From the NCBI GenBank assembly GCA_025450495.1, contig JANWHI010000156.1:1-7389 (forward strand): a stretch of 7,389 nucleotides of DNA, read 5' to 3'. A program made the translations under genes and the position numbers. The notes below the pieces were generated by a model. That model was given only the letters and a program-made list of their open reading frames with translations. It did no database searches and was not told the DNA's origin. Shown piece by piece: positions 1 to 4,685 of this stretch. Each line of letters begins with the position of its first letter. Positions within the stretch are counted from its first letter, which is position 1. The stretch comes from Candidatus Dormiibacter sp. GTDB taxonomy: Bacteria; Chloroflexota; Dormibacteria; UBA8260.

Positions 1-214
1 TCTTCCGGCCGCGCCGGTGGGCAATCACGGTCGCGGTGACCGATGCCTCGACCGGAGATCCCTTGGCGACGTCGGTCTCGGCGCCGTCACCGATCAGGAG
101 GACCGACTCGAGCGTCACGGTCGACCCGACCTCGACGGGAATGCGGTCGACGAGGATCCGGTCGCCCGAAGCGACACGGTACTGGTGACCGCCGTGTTGA
201 AGGATTGCGTACAT
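1..214 (-). CDS. rplU: 50S ribosomal protein L21, 5' part (runs off left edge)
   Basis: This gene encodes L21, a structural protein of the large ribosomal subunit that binds 23S rRNA. I translated the minus strand from the ATG at 214-212 and obtained 71 residues with no stop before the window edge. The N-terminus MYAILQHGGHQYRV matches the family pattern MYAI...GG.QY.V, where the usual K before Q is H here. It is followed by the expected strand pattern, with DRILVDRIPVEVG, then VLLIGDG (residues 38-44), then VTATVIAHRRGRK at 59-71. L21 is usually about 100 residues, so roughly 30 are missing at the C-terminus. A GA-only tract (GAGAGAGAGA, 216-225) directly before the start is the likely ribosome binding site. 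The usual partner rpmA (L27) would lie beyond the left edge. The gene follows a 115-base gap, so it may have its own promoter, although I see no convincing -35/-10 pair. Confidence 0.95.
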   Translation of the reverse strand, partial: MYAILQHGGHQYRVASGDRILVDRIPVEVGSTVTLESVLLIGDGAETDVAKGSPVEASVTATVIAHRRGRK

Positions 215-297
215 GTCTCTCTCTCGCCGGGAGCGGGTTCACTCCACTGAGGAACGCCGGCAGATACCGGGCGCGATACGCGAGGTTACCACGTGAG

Positions 298-321
298 CGC
301 CCTCCCCGGCCCTGGAGGGCG
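298..321 (-). terminator. GC-rich hairpin after the lipoprotein gene, possible terminator
   Basis: A perfect 8-base-pair inverted repeat (CGCCCTCC at 298-305 and GGAGGGCG at 314-321) with an 8-base loop begins 8 bases after the TAG stop of the lipoprotein gene. Its position fits a transcription terminator or 3'-end stabiliser. No T-run follows on the minus strand, so it is not a classical intrinsic terminator. It could instead be an RNA structure in the rplU leader. Confidence 0.4.
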
Positions 322-329
322 GGCTATTC

Positions 330-1259
330 CTATGCGGTGAAGACGTTGAGCGGCGCCACGTTGGTGATGCTCACGTGGTCGCGAGACGCATCCGTGACCG
401 AGACCTGGATGGGGTACACGCCCTTGCCGGGATTGGGGATGCACTGGGCGATGAATTCGATGGTGAGCGTCCCCGGGCCGAGCGTTGTCCGCGGTGGTAA
501 CTCGAAGCCGCCATAGAAGACCAGGTAGGCACCCTTGACCGGGGTGATCAGCGACTCCTCGGATGCGTTGCCTCCGAACGGGGTGATCGTCGACTGGTAC
601 TGCAGCACCGGGGGCAGCGTCACCAGCACGTCGACGGTGGGCGCGATGCCGGTGCCCTTGTTGGTCACGGTCACGCGATACGTGACCTGACCGTCGGGGT
701 GCACCGAGGTCGGGCCGACCGATGCGGCGATACCGAGTTGTGGCGCCTCGTTGATCGCCACCTGGATCGGGTGGCTCTGCACCGTGTCGGTGAGCGTGTC
801 ATCGACGACCTCGGCCGCCACCGAGTACGTGTTGGGGTGCGCGGTGATGTTGACGCCGAAGTCGATCCTGATGAACGCGTAGGACGCCTTGCCGTTGGGC
901 GACGTCGGCGATGAGAGCGACCAGACTCCCCAGTGCGGGTTGGCCACGCCCACCTGGGGGTCCTCGGGGGTGGTGCGCGCGGCGCTGCCCGTCTGGATCG
1001 AGTTGGTGACGGCGAATTGAAACGATGCGGGCATCAGCGCATGCACCACCACGCCGGATGCGTTGCCCGGGCCGAGGTTCTGCACGGTGATCACGAAGTC
1101 CGCGTCTGTGGTCCCAGGCGTGTACGAGGCACCGAAGCTCGAGCTGATGGTCACCGAGAGTTGCGCGGCTTCGGTGCTGCACGCGGTGACCACCAACGCG
1201 AGCGGTGCGAGGATCGAGACTGCAAGAAGGCCGGTGAGGTGCGACGCCAGTGACCGCAC
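330..1259 (-). CDS. Predicted lipoprotein with two DUF11-like beta-sandwich repeats
   Basis: The product is a 309-residue secreted protein, probably lipid-anchored on the outer face of the membrane. I chose the GTG start at 1259-1257. A good Shine-Dalgarno (GAGGAG, 1272-1267) lies 7 bases upstream, and the product then begins with a short basic stretch, a hydrophobic segment (residues 8-23) and a lipobox VTAC with Cys27. The frame is open further upstream, but that part lies opposite maf in another frame and reads as arginine-rich nonsense. The mature part has two similar units: one from about residue 33 (QLSVTISSS, then FVITVQNLGPGNASGVVVHALMP) and one from about 174 (QLGIAASVGPTSV, then YRVTVTNKGTG). 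This 'V.V.N.G.G.A..V.V...LP' pattern is typical of DUF11/CARDB-like domains in cell-surface proteins. The gene sits 20 bases after maf and may be cotranscribed with it. The specific function is unknown. Confidence 0.85.
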   Translation of the reverse strand: MRSLASHLTGLLAVSILAPLALVVTACSTEAAQLSVTISSSFGASYTPGTTDADFVITVQNLGPGNASGVVVHALMPASFQFAVTNSIQTGSAARTTPEDPQVGVANPHWGVWSLSSPTSPNGKASYAFIRIDFGVNITAHPNTYSVAAEVVDDTLTDTVQSHPIQVAINEAPQLGIAASVGPTSVHPDGQVTYRVTVTNKGTGIAPTVDVLVTLPPVLQYQSTITPFGGNASEESLITPVKGAYLVFYGGFELPPRTTLGPGTLTIEFIAQCIPNPGKGVYPIQVSVTDASRDHVSITNVAPLNVFTA

Positions 1260-1266
1260 CCGCCTG

Positions 1267-1272
1267 CTCCTC
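1267..1272 (-). promoter_or_regulatory. Shine-Dalgarno that fixes the lipoprotein GTG start
   Basis: On the minus strand GAGGAG lies 7 bases before the GTG at 1259-1257, within the 20-base gap between maf and the lipoprotein gene. It supports this start over the longer open frame that extends upstream through maf. Confidence 0.75.
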
Positions 1273-1279
1273 GAAACGG

Positions 1280-1939
1280 TCAGACCCTGGTGGCCGTGCG
1301 AAGCGGCGCGAGCGGACGCCGCTGCCGAGTCGCGGTCAGCATGATGTCCGTCGTGCGCGGCAGCGGATCCGGATAGCCGATCTCGCCGAGCAGACGGAGT
1401 GCAAGACCGACATCGAGGCCGATGACCGTGTCGATCCGGCCCGCGACCGCCTCGACGAAGTCCGAGCCCCCACCCTGGATCGCGTACGCGCCCGCGCGAT
1501 CGAGTGGCTCGCCCGAAGCCACGTACATGTCGAGCGCATCGTCGGTGAAGTCGCAGAACTTGACGGCGGAGCGGCTCACACCGAGCGCTTCGCGATCGCT
1601 GTCGGTGCACATTGCGCACACACCGGTGAGCACCGTGTGGCGCTTGCCGCGCAGATCGTTGAGCATCTCGCGAGCCATCTCGGGAGTGCGCGGCTTGCCG
1701 AGCGGTCCACGGGGGCCGACCACGATGGTGTCGGCACTCAGCACGTACGTGCCTGCGGCCACCAGCTTGCTCACCGCCACGGCCTTTTGCCGGGCGACCA
1801 GCTGCACCGCCAGCTCTGCGCTCACCCCCGCGGGAAGCGACACGTCCTCAGGTGGCTCCATGATCCGGAAACGGATCCCGGCCCTGGTCAACAGCTCGCG
1901 ACGGCGAGGCGACCTGGAGGCGAGGACGATTCCAATCAC
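1280..1939 (-). CDS. maf: Maf family nucleoside triphosphate pyrophosphatase (YhdE-type)
   Basis: Maf proteins are cytoplasmic house-cleaning enzymes that hydrolyse nucleoside triphosphates such as dTTP, UTP and modified nucleotides to the monophosphate and pyrophosphate. The 219-residue product carries the family signatures in order: VLASRSPRRRELL (5-17), LSADTIVV (67-74, with catalytic Asp70), GKP (81-83), an R.ML..L.GK.H.VLTG segment (90-106), and SGEPLDRAGAYAIQGGG (142-158). The PRRREL and AYAIQG forms point to the YhdE (dTTP/UTP) subgroup rather than YceF. The usual GLP after the last strand reads GLD (174-176), and there is an extra arginine-rich tail from about residue 195. The start is GTG at 1939-1937, placing the conserved motif at residue 5; an in-frame stop upstream rules out a longer form. 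No Shine-Dalgarno is visible before this GTG. Confidence 0.95.
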   Translation of the reverse strand: MIGIVLASRSPRRRELLTRAGIRFRIMEPPEDVSLPAGVSAELAVQLVARQKAVAVSKLVAAGTYVLSADTIVVGPRGPLGKPRTPEMAREMLNDLRGKRHTVLTGVCAMCTDSDREALGVSRSAVKFCDFTDDALDMYVASGEPLDRAGAYAIQGGGSDFVEAVAGRIDTVIGLDVGLALRLLGEIGYPDPLPRTTDIMLTATRQRRPLAPLRTATRV

Positions 1940-1995
1940 GTGGCGGTCACGCGCACAACGGCCGCATCGAAATCTCGCGCCAACTCACGTTCCAT
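1936..1995 (-). CDS. Possible 19-residue leader peptide coupled to maf
   Basis: An ATG at 1995-1993 opens a 19-codon frame (MERELARDFDAAVVRVTAT). Its TGA stop overlaps the maf GTG start in a GTGA arrangement, the usual layout for translational coupling. This would explain how maf is started without a visible Shine-Dalgarno. Against it, the mini-gene also lacks a clear Shine-Dalgarno, it is very short, and its ATG overlaps a possible -10 box. It resembles no family I know and may be chance. Confidence 0.15.
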   Translation of the reverse strand: MERELARDFDAAVVRVTAT

Positions 1996-2024
1996 GCTAG
2001 CACCGCGACGCAGCCCCGAGTGAA
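1994..2024 (-). promoter_or_regulatory. Weak candidate promoter for maf
   Basis: On the minus strand an extended -10-like element TGCTAGCAT (TG, one base, then TAGCAT at 1999-1994) follows a -35-like TTCACT (2024-2019) with a long 19-base spacer. It lies in the 112-base gap after the membrane gene cluster, where a promoter for maf and the lipoprotein gene would be expected. Each hexamer matches the sigma-70 consensus at four of six bases, so it could be coincidence. Transcription from it would start near 1987 and exclude the ATG of the mini-frame at 1995. Confidence 0.2.
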
Positions 2025-2051
2025 TGGAGTCGGCGTTCGCGCACAAGGGCT

Positions 2052-2789
2052 TTAGGGACGCCCCGCGATCACGGCGGTCACCGAGGCCGCCATCGAGCAC
2101 AGCCAGGCAACCGCGACCAGCGACAGGTGCTCGCGCTGGGTGGCGGCTCGGCCCAGCCGCAGCAGCAGGGCGTAAGCGGCCACCGCGACCACCAGTCCGG
2201 CGACCCACAGCGGCGCCACCGGCCACTGTTGCGCCGGCGGGATGACGATCGCGAGCACCACCTCGAGCGACGCGGCGACCACGATCGCCCGAGCGACCGG
2301 CGACGCGCCCGCCTGCTGCGGCTTGATGACGATCGGCAGGGCGACCAGGATCCCGGCCACCGCGAGGATGCGGGCGGCGGCGGCGGCGGCTCCGCTCGCT
2401 CCGGAGATGTCGGTGCTCGAGAACGAGGCGGCGACCAGGCCGAGCAGGACGATCGATATCCCGCCGACGCCGGCCAGCACGCCGCGCCGTCGCGACCAGG
2501 GCTCTGGGGCGACGAGCGACCCGGCCACCACAACGGCGACCATCGCCGCGACCAGGTTCGGCGTCGCCCCGCCGGTTGGCGGCAGCGATGCCGCGGGGGT
2601 GCCGGGCAGCGGGGCCATCGCCGCGCTGACGACTGCCATCGAGATCGCGGCGAGCCCGCGGACGTCGAGGGAGCCGCCCCGTCGCAGCCCCGCACCCCGA
2701 CCGGTGATCCACGCCAGGCCCACCAGGAACGCGCCACCCGGATATGCCGCGAGCGCAACGACCGAGAGGAGCAGCCCGAGAGGATCCAT
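2052..2789 (-). CDS. Hydrophobic membrane protein, last gene of the complex I-like cluster
   Basis: The 245-residue product is an integral membrane protein with about seven hydrophobic segments (roughly residues 5-28, 46-60, 78-94, 104-122, 140-155, 166-184 and 191-211, plus a C-terminal one at 222-242). I chose ATG 2789-2787 because GGGAG (2802-2798) lies 8 bases upstream and the protein then begins with the first membrane segment; the in-frame upstream part lies inside the preceding gene. The gap from the preceding stop is only 4 bases. I do not recognise a family with certainty. The opening 'AYPGGAFLVGLAWITGRG' is faintly like the first helix of NuoH/HyfC proteins, but the acidic quinone-site loops of NuoH are absent. 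Residues 134-139 are six alanines from a (GCC)6 run. Its position and composition suggest it is a partner subunit of the two antiporter-like proteins upstream. Confidence 0.75.
   Translation of the reverse strand: MDPLGLLLSVVALAAYPGGAFLVGLAWITGRGAGLRRGGSLDVRGLAAISMAVVSAAMAPLPGTPAASLPPTGGATPNLVAAMVAVVVAGSLVAPEPWSRRRGVLAGVGGISIVLLGLVAASFSSTDISGASGAAAAAARILAVAGILVALPIVIKPQQAGASPVARAIVVAASLEVVLAIVIPPAQQWPVAPLWVAGLVVAVAAYALLLRLGRAATQREHLSLVAVAWLCSMAASVTAVIAGRP
2373..2390. repeat. (GGC)6 trinucleotide run inside a coding region
   Basis: Six perfect GGC units on the plus strand (GCC on the coding strand) encode Ala134-Ala139 of the 245-residue membrane protein. A gain or loss of units would stay in frame and change only the alanine count. 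Confidence 0.75.
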
Positions 2790-2793
2790 TCGG

Positions 2794-4038
2794 TCAGCTC
2801 CCGAACATGAACGCAGCGAGCGAATGCGGGGCCAGGCCGATCGCGACCCCAACGGCGACGAGCAGCCACGCGGCCAGGTCGGGGAGACGCCCGCGCCACC
2901 CCGAGGCGGCCTTCAGACCAGTCCTGGTCGAGCAGGCAAGGACGGCTGTCAGGAAGATCGCCCCCATGGCGATGACTGCCGCGATCGTCGAGCCCACATT
3001 CCCGGCCGCGAGCGCCTCGAGGAGCAGCAGTCGACCCCAGAACGAGGGCGCCGGGGGGACGCCGCTGAGCAATGCCCACGCCACGCGCCGTGGCCAGACC
3101 AGCCCGGCCCTCTCCGACCGCAGCAGGATCGGCGCCATCGTGAGGTGGGTCGCCAGGATGATCAGCGCACCGCTCAGCGCAGGCGAGACCGGCGCCCCCC
3201 CAACGGCCGCGATGCAGAGCGCGATGTCGGCCATGAAGACACGCCCGTACCGCGTCGCCGCGGGACCCCGGACGGCCCAGATCCCTCCCCAGACGGCACT
3301 GCCCAGCCCGACCACGAGCAGCACGTGCTCGAAAACCGGAGCGCCATCGCCGAGGACGCCGCCCGGGATGCGCTCGCCGATGAGCAGCACGACCGGCACC
3401 AGCAGCACCAGCCAGGGCGCGATGTCGAGCGGTCGCAGTGATCCGATGATCCCCGCCGCCCAGCCGCCGAGCGGATACACGGCGAGCAGCGCGGCCACAC
3501 CCGTGGCGAGCAGCGCACCGACGACGATGGGTCGATCCCCGGTGGTGAATCCCGCGAGGGGCAGCAACGGCGATGCGGCGAGTAGCGCCGCGGTCCCGGT
3601 CCCCGCGACCCGCCCGGCCGCCAGCGTGGCCCGTCCGGGCGACTGCCCGATCCAGCGCAGCACGAGCGTGGCCACAGCGACCGTCAGCGCCAGCGCGGTG
3701 ACCAGCAGGTCATTGCTCGCCATCGCTAGGGTTGCGGCCGCGCCGACGATCCCGATGGTCCGTCCGATCGATACGTCGACCGAGGGCTGGAGCAGGACGA
3801 CCAGCGTCATCGAGATGCCGGTGGCGACCAGCACTCCCTGACCCGCTCTGTCCAGCCCGGTGATCCCCCCGAGCCCGCCGAGGGGGACCGCGGCCGTTGA
3901 CGATCGGGTTACCAGGAGCGTCAACCCGGCGCCGATCAGCGGCACCAGCGCCACCAGCCGGGCGCTGCGCCGGCGCAGGAGTGCGGATGCCAGGAGGCCG
4001 AGGCCCAGCCACACCGCCGCGGTGACGAGAGGGCTCAC
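2794..4038 (-). CDS. Antiporter-like membrane subunit (NuoN/NuoM-related, degenerate)
   Basis: The 414-residue protein is hydrophobic almost throughout, with around 11-13 predicted membrane helices, and resembles the proton-conducting antiporter-like subunits of complex I, group 4 hydrogenases and Mrp. Three landmarks align: MASNDLLVTALALTVAVA (106-123) with the TM5 segment that normally reads ..NDLL..f.GLEL.., YPLGGW (188-193) with the PFH.W motif after TM7, and LLSGVPPAPSFWGRLLLLEAL (323-343) with the 'laGiPP..gFwgK' loop and TM12. On this alignment the TM5 glutamate is Thr119, the TM7 lysine is lost, the His of PFH.W is Gly191 and the late lysine is Arg336. The start is GTG 4038-4036, overlapping the upstream TGA as GTGA, with no clear Shine-Dalgarno, which implies translational coupling. 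Real family members are usually longer (about 450-500 residues). Membership is inferred from motifs; its ion-pumping ability is doubtful. Confidence 0.82.
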   Translation of the reverse strand: MSPLVTAAVWLGLGLLASALLRRRSARLVALVPLIGAGLTLLVTRSSTAAVPLGGLGGITGLDRAGQGVLVATGISMTLVVLLQPSVDVSIGRTIGIVGAAATLAMASNDLLVTALALTVAVATLVLRWIGQSPGRATLAAGRVAGTGTAALLAASPLLPLAGFTTGDRPIVVGALLATGVAALLAVYPLGGWAAGIIGSLRPLDIAPWLVLLVPVVLLIGERIPGGVLGDGAPVFEHVLLVVGLGSAVWGGIWAVRGPAATRYGRVFMADIALCIAAVGGAPVSPALSGALIILATHLTMAPILLRSERAGLVWPRRVAWALLSGVPPAPSFWGRLLLLEALAAGNVGSTIAAVIAMGAIFLTAVLACSTRTGLKAASGWRGRLPDLAAWLLVAVGVAIGLAPHSLAAFMFGS

Positions 4039-4685
4039 GCTTCGGCTTCGACGGAGGGACGAGCCCGTCGCCGTCCCCGGCCGTTCAGCCAGCCGGCGAG
4101 GAATGCGGCGAGCGGGGCGAGCCCACAGGCGAGCACGGCTCCGGGGAACGAGTCAGAGCCGCTGCGGAGCAACCAGGCGGTGCCGGAGGCGACGCTCACC
4201 ATCGCGATGCCCACCGCGAGATCCGCGAGGGTTCGAGCCACGATGAGACGGACGACGCCGCACGTCCACGCGTAGGCGACGGGGAAGAGCAGTCCCTGCA
4301 CTGCGGTGGTGATCTGTCCGATCGGGACGTTGAAGCTCACCCATGAGGCGACGGGAATCGCCGCCGCCGCTCCGAACGCCCGGCTGCTGCGGGGGCCGAA
4401 GAGGCGGTCGGCCGGCGCGAACGCCGGGATGGTCGGGTCGAGTCCCGACAGCCAGGGAAGGATCCGTCCCCCCAGCGACCCCACCCAGGCGAGAAGGATC
4501 GCGGCGAGTGCGCAGCCGCCAAGGACCGCGACCCCGGGAGCGCCACCAAAGGTCGCCGCGGTCGGGACCAGACCGGCGGCAAGGGCCACCACCGCGATGG
4601 CGACTGCCCGCCGCCCATCCACCATCATCGCGATCACGGCGGCGATCACTCCGGCAGCCGAGAGCAGCGGCGCCGAAACGCCCAT
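4035..4685 (-). CDS. Uncharacterised membrane protein in the complex I-like cluster
   Basis: The 216-residue product has about five hydrophobic segments (near 5-21, 27-40, 50-70, 131-172 with a break, and 181-199), a hydrophilic middle with PADRLFGPRSSR (91-102) and SWVSFNVPIGQ (114-124), and a basic end NGRGRRRARP (201-210), which would lie in the cytoplasm. I do not recognise the family. ATG 4685-4683 overlaps the stop of the preceding gene as TGATG. No ribosome binding site is visible, so translation probably depends on ribosomes finishing the upstream gene. The frame extends further upstream, but that part lies opposite conserved sequence of the 554-residue gene and is arginine-rich. The fixed place between two antiporter-like subunits, with overlapping junctions on both sides, argues that it is a structural partner of them. 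It does not look like NuoK, NuoJ or MrpB. Confidence 0.8.
   Translation of the reverse strand: MGVSAPLLSAAGVIAAVIAMMVDGRRAVAIAVVALAAGLVPTAATFGGAPGVAVLGGCALAAILLAWVGSLGGRILPWLSGLDPTIPAFAPADRLFGPRSSRAFGAAAAIPVASWVSFNVPIGQITTAVQGLLFPVAYAWTCGVVRLIVARTLADLAVGIAMVSVASGTAWLLRSGSDSFPGAVLACGLAPLAAFLAGWLNGRGRRRARPSVEAEA

Noticed and set aside
215..297. TAACCT, TATCGC and TATCTG as -10 boxes for rplU
   Set aside because: None has a -35-like hexamer at 16-18 bases, so any choice would be arbitrary.
1260..1619. Upstream extension of the lipoprotein frame into maf
   Set aside because: This part overlaps maf in another frame and reads as arginine-rich sequence. The GTG at 1259 has a good Shine-Dalgarno and directly precedes a lipoprotein signal.
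2047..2063. GGGC...GCCC inverted repeat around the stop of the 245-residue gene
   Set aside because: The stem is only four base pairs with a nine-base loop and no T-run, too weak to call a terminator.
1936..2712. A 258-codon minus-strand frame ending at maf
   Set aside because: Most of it is an out-of-frame arginine-rich shadow of the 245-residue membrane gene. Only the last 19 codons, outside that gene, were kept as a doubtful mini-frame.
2242..3841. Two overlapping long plus-strand frames (2242-3441 and 2744-3841)
   Set aside because: Both are low-complexity antisense shadows (Ala/Thr/Ser/Pro/Arg rich) of the 414- and 245-residue membrane genes, with no recognisable motif.
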